The notes beneath the pieces were generated by a model. It saw only the letters and a program-made list of their open reading frames with translations. It made no database searches and was not told where the DNA came from. 64,000 nt of DNA from Chaetomium olivaceum (taxonomy: Eukaryota > Ascomycota > Sordariomycetes > Sordariales > Chaetomiaceae): assembly GCA_039881045.1 (NCBI GenBank), contig JAYWVB010000038.1, positions 124,001 to 188,000 on the forward strand, in the 5' to 3' direction. Shown here piece by piece: positions 11,301 to 23,896 of the stretch (its first letter is position 1; each line of letters begins with the position of its first letter). Both the position numbers and the translations under genes were made by a program.

Positions 11301-13421
11301 CTTTGCGACAAGGCTGTCAATTCGACAGCAAAGTCAAAAAATCCAGAGTGTTGCGACCAGAGATAATCAATCTGTATGAGTATCAATATCTGGGCGGCGT
11401 TTGTCGGAATCGGTCAAATGGGGTTGTTGCCGTCTGCATCCTCGGATCGTTGTCTCAAAACCGCGGGTTGGCGCTTTTGGAGGGGGACCTGCCACAACGC
11501 GTCTCGTCGCGCCGTCCGCAGTTTCCTGAAGCTTGGACCATTCCATCAGCATTCCACGTGATCCAGCCTGATGGTTATCGCCAATTAAGCCGGGGCGATC
11601 TCCGAATACTAGACAGACTGTGCATTTCGCCCACTGTGGAAATCGTGCTCTCTCCGCCTGGATGTAAGTTTCGACAGTCTGAATGGTGAGAAAAGTGAAA
11701 GTCGAAAAACCATCAAACAAACCCTGAAGGATTGCCAACCCAAACGAGCAAACTGTTTCGTTTCATCGACTTCATTGTCTGCGGCGTTGTGGCTTTCAGG
11801 TTGGGATCGGAGGAGCACAGTCATTTCACCCAGATCTCGCACTTACTGCCCTTGCATGCATCATCGGCCCAATCCAGACCGGCATGTTCCAGCCCTCCAG
11901 ACGATCAGGTATCAAATTATGCATCTGTCCTCTAGGCAATTACCCTTCGTGTCGATGGTTCATCCTCTGCACTCCGTACTCCCCACTAAGGTAGCGGTCC
12001 GTCCCGGTTGGTAACAAGGAGCTGCGACGGTGACGATAGTCAGTCAGCTGGAAATGGACAAGCCACCAGCTGTCCTAAGTTCTAAATTGGGTGGGTTGGT
12101 GATGCCATAGACAGCCACAGCACCACACAACGCTCTTTGTTGGTAACTCGATCAACAAAGTTAATCCCCTCATTTACATATGTATGCAACTATCGGATTT
12201 AGACACACAAGGAAACAAACAACATGTGGGAAAGACCCTGGTTCTGGATGAGGTTGCAGGCAAGGCAGAAGCACCGCGAGCAGAGTTGGACACGTTCCAA
12301 GTTGGCGGGGCCCTGGGAATGTGGCGGGATGTGTGGTGCTAGTTTAGAGTACGAGGGCCGCACGGCCTTGCTGCGGACTGGCGGGGAAAGGGGAAACAGC
12401 GAAAAGAAAGATTGGGTTTCTCACCCCCCTCAGCTTTGATGGTGCAGAAAGAATGAGTGGGTTGTTGGCGTGCGGGACGCGCTTTCCATCTCTTTTGTTC
12501 GTTGATAAATTCTGAGACCGGGGGGAAGGGGGCACGGGACTTGGGGTGGGCGGCGCATGGACAGGGGTGTAAGAATGGCGCTAAAATGCGCAAGGCCCCG
12601 GGAGGAGCGTTGGGAACGCCGCTGTCTATAAATTTAAACCAATATTTCTTTATAGACGGGCGCCTGCCCTCCACCCGATCCTCCCACCGCACTCGCTTGC
12701 CCTGCGCGCACCCAAATTCCCATCACCCCACCTACAGACCGGTCTCACCCGGCAGCCAGACCCAACCTCACCGCGCTGCCACTGAGGCCGCTTGTAAACC
12801 TGGCTTGACCCACCTTTTTACTCACCTTCCCTGGTATGTACTTTATTCACTCTCCAGACATCCATCTACGACAATCCCATGCATCGCTACAATTTTTGCA
12901 TGAACCATCAGAACTTTGTTTTTAACCAAGACCCTATCACAGTGCGCAAGGGATTAATCATCTCAACGAGCCTCCGACCATTTAACCATCTCCTCCCAAA
13001 ACAACAATTCGGGCAAGGTACGGGTAAGTGTTGCATTCCATCTTTCAGCCCGGCCCATCAGCTGTCGCCAGCCGGGACCCAGCCCCCAGCACCCCTCGTC
13101 CGCTTTCGGCTGTTGTCGCCTTTCGCATTGTTCTGGATCGGTATTGCGAGCGCCATTTGAGTGGGCTCAGCTGTTGCATTGCAAGCAAACCTCCAGTCAT
13201 GGACCCACATGCACAGCTCCAGACGATGCGCCAATCACAATCCCGCGATGTCTCGATGTCCCTGTCAACACTGGCTTTTATTCATCCAGCCCCGTGCGAT
13301 TCATACAGCACACCCACCATTCTCGAGACGAAAATACTGGACGCCGCTAATAAACTGTACACTAGTGCTATGGTCTTCACTGCCTAGATATTATTCCGGG
13401 ATTCGTTGACATGAAACAAGG
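11301..13421. other. Divergent SMC3/MOT1 intergenic region
   Basis: About 2.1 kb separating two divergently transcribed nuclear genes. Several short ORFs occur here but none has homology that I recognise. It includes a perfect inverted repeat around a CCAAT motif (12624-12657, listed separately). The MOT1 5' UTR probably extends into the CT-rich part at 12660-13420. Confidence 0.5.
12624..12657. promoter_or_regulatory. Inverted repeat flanking a CCAAT motif
   Basis: GTCTATAAA at 12624-12632 and its exact reverse complement TTTATAGAC at 12649-12657 enclose 16 nt containing CCAAT (12639-12643). Each arm also contains a TATA-like core. It lies about 770 bp upstream of the MOT1 ATG. A regulatory role is inference. 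Confidence 0.3.
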
Positions 13422-16400
13422 ATGGCCTCTCGGTGAGTGATGATTTCTCGACCCTTTTCTTATTCTTGTGCTAACATGACATTTGTACTAGGCTTGACCG
13501 ACTCGTCACGTAAGTTGTGTATCTCAATGGCTGAGAACACCGCGACCTGCAGTGTTTCATGCAGTGTTGCCTGCGCTAGTACCGTTCTCTTTCAAACAAG
13601 CTAACACTGTATCAGCATCCTCGAAACCGGCAGCACCCGACTAATTCGGGACACGGCTGTCAACCAGCTTGCTGACTGGCAAAAGCAGCATCCCGATGAG
13701 TTATTCAATCTTTTGACTCGGGTCGTCCCCTACCTCCGGCACAAGGATTGGGAAACCAGAAGCACCGCCGCCAAGGCAATAGGCAAAATCATCGAAAATG
13801 CCCCCCTTTATGATCCTAATGCAGACGACGCGTTCCCCCCAGTGGAAGACGCAAAAGAGGAGAATGGATTCGTCAAGAAGGAAGAGCAGAAAGATTACAT
13901 TCTCGACCAGGAGGAATATTTTACCCTTGGCGCCCTTGACGTCTCTGCCATTCTCAAGTATGGCCGGCCGCTACTCCGCGGCGGCACGGTGGACCTCGCG
14001 CTTGCCGCCCTAGATCCGCAGAAGCGGTTGGCTCACCAACAAAAAACATTGAATGGCCGGCTTGGGCTCCTTGGTCGGGTATTCGAAGATGAAGAACTGC
14101 CTGTGATCGCGGAGCATGCCACCAGCCCCGAAACGTTGCACGACCCCACAGGCAACACAAACGGCTTCGGGCGGCAGGATAGCCTGGTCAACGAGAGCCA
14201 GGGTCAAAACCAAGACGAGAGCAAGCTGAGTACAAGACAACTAAACGTCCTCAAGAGGAAACGAAAGCGGGAGGCCCAGAAGGCCGCCCAGGGGAAGAGT
14301 GGGTTCGGCGACCTGAGCCTCCGGCGGACGACGACCGCGGGATCTGACGGATTCGACGACACCGCTGTACCCGATGCTGACTCGAAAAAGAACGGCAAGA
14401 TGTCTGACTACTTCAACCTGGATCGACCTAGCGACGTGGACGAGGACTCCAAGGTGGTGTCCGAATTCAAAGGACCCATCCTGCCAATCAAGTCAGAGCT
14501 CGAGGTCGACCAGGACATGGAGGGAGCCGAATGGCCATACGAGCGGCTCTGCGAATTCCTAAAGATCGATTTATTCGACTCTCAGTGGGAAACACGCCAC
14601 GGTGCCGCCATGGGTCTACGGGAAATCATCCGGGTCCACGGGGCCGGCGCTGGACGGCGTCGAGACAAATCACGCAAGGGCAACACCGAGCTCAACCGTC
14701 AGTGGCTAGATGATTTGGCCTGCCGCCTTTGTTGTGTGCTCATGCTCGACAAATTTACCGACTACAGCTCCGACACGTCGGTAGCCCCGATCCGAGAGAC
14801 AGTTGGCCAGACCCTCGGATCAGTCCTCCGTCACATTCCGTCAGAGTCGGTTTATGCCATCTACCGATTATTATACCAGATGGTGATGCAGGAAGATATA
14901 CAGCTTGAACAAAACGTTTGGGCCGTCTGTCATGGAGGCATGGTGGGCTTAAGATATGTTGTTGCCGTACGTAAGGATCTTCTACTCCAGGACGGGGACA
15001 TGATCGACGGCGTGATCCGTTCTGTCATGAAAGGCCTTGGCGATATCGACGACGACGTCCGTTCAGTCAGCGCTGCAACCTTGATTCCGATGGCTAAGGA
15101 GTTCGTCATGATGCGGCGAGGTGCACTTGACGGGCTCATCAACATCGTCTGGGAGAGTCTCTCGAATCTGGGAGATGACTTGAGCGCCTCGACTGGCAAG
15201 ATTATGGATCTGCTTGCGAACCTCTGCAGCTTCCCCGAGGTCTTGGAGACCATGAAGCTCTCGGCTTCACAGGATGAGGAGCGATCTTTTACTCTCCTCG
15301 TTCCCCGGCTTTACCCTTTCCTGCGGCATACCATCACTTCGGTGCGACTTGCCGTGTTGAAGGCCTTGATGACGTTCGCGAACCTCGGCAGCGAAACGTC
15401 TCAAGGCTGGCTCAACGGGAGAATCTTGCGTCTCATCTTTCAGAATATCCTGGTTGAGAGAGACCAGGCGACGCTCAACATGTCTCTGGAGCTGTGGGCT
15501 GCGCTTGTGCGCAATTTCGGCAAGGACCCAGCCGTTCTCGCCGACGAATTCGAGGCGCACGTGGAACCCCTCATGCAGTTGACACTTCATCCCATCGGTG
15601 TCCCGCGGCATCCCATCCCCATGAACGGGTCCCTTTTCCTAAAACCATCAGGCGGAACATACTCTTTGCCTGGCGTTGTCCCCATCCCAAGCAGGCGGTC
15701 ATCGCCCCCCGAAGGCGAGAGAGCCACAAAACGGCGCAGAAAATCGACCAAGGTGGACGACATCCCCGCGAGCACGCAGAGTCACGACGTTGACGGCCAC
15801 ATGATGCAAGGCGATGTTGACCTGGTGGGTATGGATGTCCTAGTCCGCTCCCGCGTTTCCGCGGCCAAGGCCATGGGCCTCATCATGTCCTTCATCCCGG
15901 CCCCCAACCTGGCTTCGTATGACAGCAACGTCCTGCAAGGCCTTGTTTCTCCGTTCGCGTCGACTCAGCTTTCCGCCTCCATGGTTATTGACGAGTACGC
16001 GAATAACTGCTCAGCGAGCAACGCAGCCGCGCGATTTGTGGATCCCCTGCAGAAGATGATCGACCAGGAGCGGCCGTCTCATTATCGGGACCTGGTGAGC
16101 TTTGTCCAAAGGGTACGCTCGCAGTCGCAGCAGCTCATCAACCTCTTCCGTGATCACGGCAAAATCTCCCTCAACAAACTACCAACGCTTGCCGTCGTGG
16201 TTCAAGGCGAGCCCGAGGCAGGTCCAGGCGCATTCTCCGTCGCAAACGCGGAGAAGGTCGTGGCCGATGATTTTGACAAACTTAAAAAGGCCATGGCGCC
16301 TGGGCAACGTCTGATAGCGCTTCCCCAACTCAACGAGGCTCGCGACCAAACGGTCTCCGTGATTGAGGAGGCGAAGGCGGCCAAGGAAGCTCGTGATGCC

Positions 16401-19265
16401 CGCATCCGCGCTGCGGCCGCTTGTGCCTTGGTCGCCATGAAGGTTCTGCCCAAGAAACCGAGTCCGCTCATCAAGGCGATCATGGACAGCATCAAGACGG
16501 AAGAGAACCAGGAGCTGCAGGGCCGCTCCGCTGCGACAATCGCGCGCCTTGTGCAGCTATTTACTGAGTCGGGCCGCCGCGGCCCAGCCGACAAGGTGGT
16601 TGCGAACTTGGTCAAGTTCTCCTGCGTCGAAGTTGCGGAAACCCCCGAGTTCCCTAACCACGCTCTCAAGACGAACGTTATCCTCTCGATGCAAAAGGAA
16701 GAAGACCGTGTCGACCATCCCGACGCGGCCAAGTTTGCACGAGAAGCAAGAGCCGCCCGCATCACCCGCCGCGGCGCCAAAGAAGCACTAGAGATCCTCT
16801 CGCAGACGTTTGGCCCTGATCTCTTGATTCGCGTCCCTAGCCTGCGAGCGTTTATGGAGGAGCCTCTCGTAAGAGCCTTCTCCGGTGAACTACCACCGGA
16901 GGCCAAGAATCCGGAGCACACCTTCGGTCAGGAGATCGTCGATGCCATGTCGGTGATCCGGACGATGACCCCGACATTGCACTCGGCCCTTCATCCTTTT
17001 GTCATGCAGCAGATGCCGTTGGTGATTAAGGCTCTGCAATCCGACCTGTCTGTCTTCCGCTACATGGCGGCCAAGTGCGTGGCGACTATCTGCAGCGTTA
17101 TCACGGTCGAGGGCATGACGGCGTTGGTGGAGAAGGTCCTGCCGACGATTAACAACCCCGTGGATCTCAACTTCCGCCAGGGTGCGATCGAGGCCATCTA
17201 TCACCTCATCGCGGTAATGGGCGATGCCATTCTCCCCTATGTCATCTTCCTCATCGTGCCCGTGCTGGGTCGGATGAGCGATTCAGACAACGAGATCCGC
17301 CTAATTGCCACGACGTCGTTCGCCACGCTAGTGAAGCTGGTTCCGCTCGAGGCCGGTATCCCCGATCCCCCTGGCCTGTCGGAGGAACTGTTGAAGGGCC
17401 GCGACCGGGAGCGCACCTTCATTTCCCAATTGCTGGATCCCAAGAAAGTCGAACCCTTTAAGATTCCAGTAGCCATCAAGGCTGAACTTCGCTCTTACCA
17501 GCAAGAGGGTGTCAACTGGCTTCACTTCCTCAACAAGTACCACTTGCACGGTATCCTCTGCGATGACATGGGCCTTGGCAAGACCCTCCAGACGATCAGC
17601 ATGGTAGCCAGTGATCATCACCAGCGTGCCGAGGAGTTTGCCAGGACGGGGGCGCCTGATGTCAGGAGACTTCCGTCTCTGGTTGTCTGCCCACCCACGC
17701 TCTCGGGTCATTGGCAGCAGGAGATCAAAGCGTACGCTCCGTTCCTCAGCGTCACGGCCTATGTCGGGCCTCCGGCGGAGCGCAAGGCCATGAAGGATAG
17801 GCTGGACAAGACCGACATCGTGATTACGTCTTACGATGTTTGCCGCAACGATATCGATGCTATTGAGAAGTACAACTGGAACTACGTTGTCCTCGACGAA
17901 GGGCACTTGATCAAGAACCCGAAGGCCAAGATTACGATGGCTGTCAAGAGACTGGCCAGCAACCACCGGCTCATACTGACGGGCACCCCGATCCAAAACA
18001 ACGTCCTGGAGCTCTGGTCTCTGTTCGACTTTTTGATGCCAGGCTTCTTGGGAGCGGAGAAGGTCTTCCTCGACCGGTTTGCGAAACCGATCGCGAACAG
18101 CCGTTACAGCAAGGCATCGTCAAAGGAGCAGGAGGCAGGTGCGCTCGCCATCGAGGCACTTCACAAACAGGTGTTGCCTTTCCTCCTGCGTCGTCTCAAG
18201 GAGGAGGTCCTCAACGATCTGCCACCCAAAATCCTCCAGAACTACTACTGCGACCTCAGTGACCTGCAGATGAAGTTGTTTGAGGACTTTACTAAGCGGG
18301 AAGGGCAGAAACTCTCAGAACAGGCTGGCAAGGAAGATAAAGAAGCCAAGCAGCACATCTTCCAGGCGCTGCAGTACATGCGCAAGCTCTGTAACTCGCC
18401 GGCGCTCGTCATGAAGCCGGGCCACAGGTCGTACGAAGATACGCAGAGATTCTTGGCCAAACAAAACACGAGCCTCGAAGACCCGGCGCACGCGCCCAAG
18501 CTGACGGCTCTGCGGGATCTCCTCGTGGACTGCGGGATCGGTACGGAAGGGCAGGAGTCATCGGACCCGCTGTACACGCCGATCAAGCCGCACCGGGCTC
18601 TCATCTTCTGCCAAATGAAGGAGATGCTCGACATGGTGCAGAACACGGTTCTCAAGGGCATGCTTCCGGCAACGCAATACCTCCGGCTGGACGGTTCGGT
18701 GGAGGCGAACCGGCGGCAGGACATTGTCAACAAGTTCAACAGCGACCCGTCGTATGACGTGCTGCTGTTGACGACGAGCGTGGGCGGTCTGGGCTTGAAC
18801 CTCACGGGAGCGGACACGGTCATCTTTGTGGAGCACGACTGGAACCCGCAAAAGGACCTGCAAGCTATGGACCGGGCGCATCGTATCGGGCAGAAGAAGG
18901 TGGTCAACGTGTACCGGCTGATCACGCGCGGTACGCTTGAGGAGAAGATCCTCAGTCTGCAGCGGTTCAAGATCGACGTGGCCAGCACGGTGGTAAACCA
19001 GCAGAACGCGGGCTTAGCAACGATGGACACGGACCAGATCCTCGACCTCTTCAACCTCGGCGAGTCGGGCCCGAGCCTCATAGCGGAGAAGGGCAGCAAG
19101 GAGACGATCGAGGGGCGGGAGGAGGACATGGTAGACATTGAGACGGGCGATGTCCGGCAGCCGGGCAAAAAGGCCGCGTGGCTAGAGGGCCTAGGCGAGC
19201 TTTGGGATAACACGCAGTACGAGGAGAGCTTTGACCTGGATGGTTTCCTGAAGACCATGCAGTAG
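13422..19265 (+). CDS. MOT1: TBP-associated SNF2 ATPase Mot1/BTAF1
   Basis: Three exons: 13422-13432, 13492-13509 and 13616-19265; 1,892 aa. Mot1 removes TATA-binding protein from DNA using ATP. The two tiny first exons (11 and 18 nt) encode MASRLDRLVT, which joins in frame to ILETGSTRLIRDTAVNQLAD, the conserved N-terminal HEAT repeat; the introns have GTGAGT/CTAG and GTAAGT/TCAG ends. The N-terminal two thirds are HEAT repeats with an acidic/basic insert. The SNF2 motor starts near LRSYQQEGVNWLHFLNKYH, with Walker A DDMGLGKTLQ, Walker B box VLDEGHLIKN, motif III TGTPIQNN, and helicase C motifs LRLDGSVEANRRQ and QAMDRAHRIGQKK. No frameshift or missing catalytic residue is visible in 5.6 kb. 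Confidence 0.97.
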
Positions 19266-20492
19266 CCATCTTTCCTCCAGTTCTCTTTTGCGATTTGTTT
19301 GAATGCCCTAGAACACAGGGGCAACAGGATATTGGGTTAGGGGGGATCCCATGGTATTGGGCGCCGATGGTTCGGGGCTGGACAAAGGGGGGCGTTGTGA
19401 CAGGCAAAACGGGATTCATGGGTAGGGGTTCAGTTCGTGGTTGGATTGTATGAGTGTATCTGTACCTGTATTGTAGTTGTGCTGCTTGGCCTGCGAGACA
19501 TGGGATGAGCCACCTACCACTACATAGTTTATTCAGGCTCTCTCCGAAGTAGTATATACATACCTTGGTTTCGGTTTCATCATCCCCGCAATCATGCTGG
19601 TTAGTGGCAAGTGCTGGCGGGTGTGCCTGACGAGCCCTGGGCTCTGCAGCTGTGGTGACGTTTTGGGGTGACAGGGGGTTGCCTGGGGAAGCCTGGGGAG
19701 GCCTGGGTATGACGTCAGCTACCTGGTAACTAACAAACCAAACACTTGATTGAAACGAGCAGCAAGGTGGCCGTCATGAAGTTGGCCCAGAGTTAAGACA
19801 TCGATTAAATATCAAATAATGGTAGCGAATGGTATATTGGTACCAGGAATTTTTTAAACTTTTGGTTCAGATACTGATTTATTGAACATTAACACGATTT
19901 ACCTGCTAAGGGCGTTTAACTCGATAGACACACCTGACAACAACCTGGAAGTACTTGTATAAGAAGATAGGTACTAAACTGATTGAAGTGACCTGCCCAG
20001 GTGGTAAGTAAGCTATCTTTCATCATTGTAATGTTCCCTTTGCATACATGCACCATCCAACTTTCATTTTGAGGCCTCTTCTTTTTTCCAGCCCATAACT
20101 AAAATAATCTAGTTTTCTACGGAGCAGCAACCACTTTAGGACTTGGATGACGCGTACGTACACCAACCAACCCCAGCTTCGCCCCTTGTTTCGCCCTACG
20201 ATACGCGGATACCCAACACAACGGGCAGGCAGAGCAAACAAGCCAACCTTTTTGTGTCACATCTCACTCATCCTTCCTGGGTTTCTTTTATTTTTTATTC
20301 ATTGGGTTTGAGAGAAGCTAAATCTCACTAAATCTCACACTAAACACCACAGCACAACCACGCCTTTACTTGATTTAACCTCACTCGGCCTTACTCGCTA
20401 TCCCGGCTGCGTATTCGCATGAAATAAAAACCCAACAAGAGGCACGGAAATACCAGAAGGGGAAAGCCAACCAAATAAACACAAGCACAATC
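19266..20492. other. Intergenic, partly AT-rich
   Basis: Gap between MOT1 and the DUF3074 gene, both plus strand. The part at about 19790-20000 is clearly more AT-rich than its surroundings. A short GC-rich tandem repeat next to a TGACGTCA palindrome lies at 19681-19717. Small ORFs here look random. Confidence 0.4.
19681..19717. promoter_or_regulatory. 10-bp tandem repeat with CRE-like palindrome
   Basis: GCCTGGGGAA, GCCTGGGGAG and GCCTGGGTAT follow each other, then TGACGTCA (19710-19717), the consensus site of CREB/ATF-type bZIP proteins. It lies about 780 bp upstream of the DUF3074 gene and 420 bp after MOT1. Function is not shown. Confidence 0.3.
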
Positions 20493-23025
20493 ATGTCCCA
20501 CCACCTCCCCTTCAAATCCCTCGGCCCCCTCTCCTGGAACACCGACATTGCCCCGCACACAACCGGCAACAACAAAGACGACGACGACGCCGCCGCCACC
20601 GCCGCTACTCTCACCAATCTCTTCACCTCCACCCTCGCCAACGCCCAGCTCCTAATCGACTCCATCCCCCCCTCCGCCTCCTCCCCATCAACATCAACCA
20701 CCACCAACCCCCCTTCGAAAACACCAGGCCGCACCCGCTCCCACACCGACTCGGCCGTCTCCCCGCCATCGGCCACCACATCCACGTCCACAGCGGCAAC
20801 AACCCGCAAGGACGGTAATAGCGATGGTGATGGCGATGGCGATGACGGTGAGAAAGCGGCCCTCGTGAAGAAGCTGAGCCGCGAGTGGAAGGATCTCAAG
20901 ATGCACCAGCAGGGTGGCGGCGGCGGTAGCAGCAGTGGGAACCCGCACGGGATTGCCATGTACAAGATGGCGGCGAAGGATGGGAGGGGGGCGTGGTTTG
21001 CGAGGAGGAGTTTACATCGCGTTGGGCCGGGGGGTGTGGGGTTTGAGAAGTGGTAGGTCTTATCTTTTTTTATTCTTTTTTCTTTTTATTCTGGGGTTTT
21101 ATTTGGGGGTACCTGGGTCGAGGTGGCTGACGAGGCTGGGGATTGGGATCTGTCAAAGGGGGTGAAGAACATGATCTGAACTGACAACTGCAACAGGGAA
21201 GCGGCGTTGAGGAAGGAGATGCAAGCTACCCTGGACCGGGTCGAGGCAGAGCCCGGGAAGGAACCGGGGACGGGGAATGTCCGCGGGATTGGGGCCGAGA
21301 GGAGGGTTGATGGTGTGGAGTTTGAAGGGGGGAAGATGGATTGTGAGTTTATTTACCTGTTCCTCGGCATCCCGGTCTAAGTCAGGCTAGGTAAAAATGG
21401 AGTGGCTAACCTTCCAAGTGTACCACGTCTCGGCGAGATTCCCAGGCCCGACAACACCACGGGACTTCATCACCCTAATCATGATGCCCAATCCCAAGGA
21501 AGAAAAGAAATCCCGCGGCAACAAACGCGCCCCGAGACAGTTCATGGTTGTCTCGAGACCCTGCGAGCACCCCGGCTGCCCGCCCAGGCCGGGCTTCGTC
21601 CGCGGGACCTACGAGTCGGTCGAGCTCATCCGCGAGGTGCCCGTCGAGAAACCGCTCCGGCGTGTGCGGTCGTCGGTCGATCTCAACAGGGACGAGGTAA
21701 ATGTTCCTGCGGCAAGCGGTGAGCGCATGAGTAAGGAAGCCGTGCTGCGTGCCGCGAAGCAGGCTGTAGGCGAAGAGGCCGAGTCGGAGGGCGAGGGCAG
21801 GACCGTGTCGTTTCGCCTGTCTGACGACAACGACAGCGACATGGAGATGGCCATCGAGTGGCTGATGGTCACCCGCAGCGACCCCGGCGGCAGTGTGCCT
21901 CGGTTCATGGTGGAGAAAGGGACACCAGGGGGCATCATCAACGATGCTGGAAAGTTTGTCAAGTGGCTTTCCTCACAGTCGATGGAAGAGCTTACGAATC
22001 CGCGGTCACCAGCGGAAAAGGGGAGGGAAAACGCAACAAAACCAACCGGGGAGTCACCGGTCAACGAAGGGCCGGGCCGGTTACCAGCAGACACCGCAGC
22101 CGAGGATCAACTTCCGGATGGCGAGGCTGGTAATCAGGAGGGACCACAGGTCAGCAACAGTGGCATCTATGGCATGCTTAGCAGTGCACTGGGCATGGCC
22201 ACGACTGCAGTTGCCAACAGGGTAGCCGCCTTCACCCCCGCATCGATAGAAACCGACTCAGAAATGAGCGACGACGAGAGCGATGTCTCTGATGGCGCCA
22301 GCTTCGCCTCGGCCGAGGATGGTTCAGCTACGCAAGTCGACACCTCTCTGTCCAGCAAGGACGACAACCCAAACACCAACAAGGTCAACAGCACTTCCGC
22401 AGCAGCCGATAATGCCTCCAACAAGTCCACCCACTCGCTTCTCTCCGAAACCACCTCACAGGCCCTCTCACGCGAAGCAACCCCCACTGCCGGCCTTTCC
22501 CAAGCTCAATCCCAACACGAAAAAGAACTGCGCAAACTCCAGCAGCGCATGCACAAAGCCCAGGAAAAACTCGAGCGTGCCAAAGCCCGCCGCCTCGCAA
22601 AGCACAAGAACAACGATAACAACAATAGCAACGGCAACGGCAACGGCACCACCGACCCGGACACCGACTCCGCCAAAACCAAACAAGACCAAGAAGACCA
22701 GGCCATCACGCGCCTGCACGAGAAGCACGCGCGCGAAGTCGCCCGCCAGGAAGAGAAGTACCAGCGCGAGCTGCAGCGCCTGGCCGACAAGCGGGCGGCC
22801 GAGGAGCGCAAGGCCGAGGAGCGGCGGCGCAAAGCCGCCGAGCGCGAGGAAAAGGGTAACCTGGCAATGGAGCTGAGCCGGGTGCGTGCGGAGCGCGACG
22901 TCGCCCGGAAAGAAGTCGAGATGCTGCGCGAGAGGGTGGGCGAGCTACAGGCGCAGAATACGCGGCTCGTGGCAAGGTTGGGCAAGGAAGGGGTGGGGTT
23001 GGAGGGGTTGAGTGAGCTGTTGTAG
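20493..23025 (+). CDS. DUF3074 (START-like) domain protein with coiled coil
   Basis: Three exons: 20493-21052, 21197-21342, 21419-23025; 770 aa. The joins restore GGVGFEKW-EAALRKEM and GGKMD-LYHVSARFPG in frame, using GTAGGT/ACAG and GTGAGT/CAAG with a GGCTAAC branch site. The central part VSARFPGPTTPRDFITLIM and the following PRQFMVVSRPCEHP and IEWLMVTRSDPGGSVPRFMVE match the fungal DUF3074 family, which has a START-like fold that may bind lipid. The N-terminal 90 residues are Ser/Thr/Pro-rich. The C-terminal 200 residues form a highly charged coiled coil (EKEL, REVARQEEKYQREL). The molecular role in fungi is unknown to me. The frame is clean. Confidence 0.85.
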
Positions 23026-23328
23026 GTAGGGTGTGTGTATGTATGAGTGGGTGATCTGTGAAAAGGGGGATCTATATATGGGTAGATATACGGATGTGAT
23101 ATATACGTTCCATCATCTATCATGACAGTTGTGTTGTCTTCTCTCTCTTCTTCGGTTAGCTCACATATAAGCAGTCTACATCATCCCCCCTTTCCGTCTC
23201 AGCCAACAACGCCGTTCATTAAACAACCCCTCACCATCCATCCATACATACAAACAAAAAAGAAGCAATCCCACCACCAAAGCCCAAAAAGATGAACCAT
23301 CCCTTACCAATCACAAGTTTCATGTCAA
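23026..23328. other. 3' region between DUF3074 gene and tRNA
   Basis: About 300 bp of probable 3' UTR and spacer. Nothing distinctive is seen. Confidence 0.4.
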
Positions 23329-23415
23329 TGGACGAGCTGGGAATCGAACCCAGGACCTTTCGCATACCGAGGAAAGCATGCTAAGCGAACGCTCTACCAA
23401 CTGAGCCACACGCCC
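23329..23415 (-). tRNA. tRNA-Ala (AGC) with intron
   Basis: On the minus strand the sequence begins GGGCGTGTGGCTCAG (D-arm A box) and ends in GGTTCGATTCC (B box) and CCCAGCTCGTCCA. The anticodon stem TTCGC/GCGAA encloses the loop TTAGCAT, giving anticodon AGC. A 14-nt intron interrupts the loop one base 3' of the anticodon, the canonical position. Removing it leaves 73 nt including the discriminator A. It is the only tRNA I found in the window. Confidence 0.93.
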
Positions 23416-23896
23416 CAGTGCCGAGGACAAGGATGGAGATGGTCCGACGGAGGCTCCGCCGTGGAGGCCTTTTCTCCATGCCACGACTAATTCTTTTTTG
23501 TTCGGGGGGCTGTTCGGACGATGGGGATGGGGGTTGAGAGCAAGGAAGCGAGAGGGAAGTGGGGTCATGTATATCTAGGTAGCTATACACTAGTGTTGTG
23601 ATTGTATGCAGCATCTTTAGGCTGGTAGATACTGGAGGAGATGAGCTCGATGTAAATTGTTAAAAAGCCTAGTGGCGGTCATGCCCTTTCTTCTTCTCCT
23701 TTCTTCTTGTACATCTGTATCGTGGGACCTCCTGTTATATGGAGAATAGGTGTGAGTGTGACGGACAACAAGGAGGGTGGTCTGTCGACAAGTGCTGTTT
23801 GGAAGGGAGTATAGTATCTATCAACCAAGGAAAGGCAGCAACTACATGAAGGTGCTTTCCCACCCTCACAACGCCGCCATCTCCTTTTCTCTACCG
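23416..23896. other. Spacer between tRNA and RRM gene 3' end
   Basis: About 480 bp with no convincing gene. It includes the sequence upstream of the minus-strand tRNA and the 3' UTR of the RRM gene. Confidence 0.4.

Noticed and set aside
11301..13421. A gene between SMC3 and MOT1
   Set aside because: Only ORFs below 150 codons, overlapping on both strands, with no splice-consistent combination.
16202..16921. Long minus-strand ORF inside MOT1
   Set aside because: Shadow of the conserved MOT1 frame, Ser/Arg-rich as expected for antisense of GC-biased codons.
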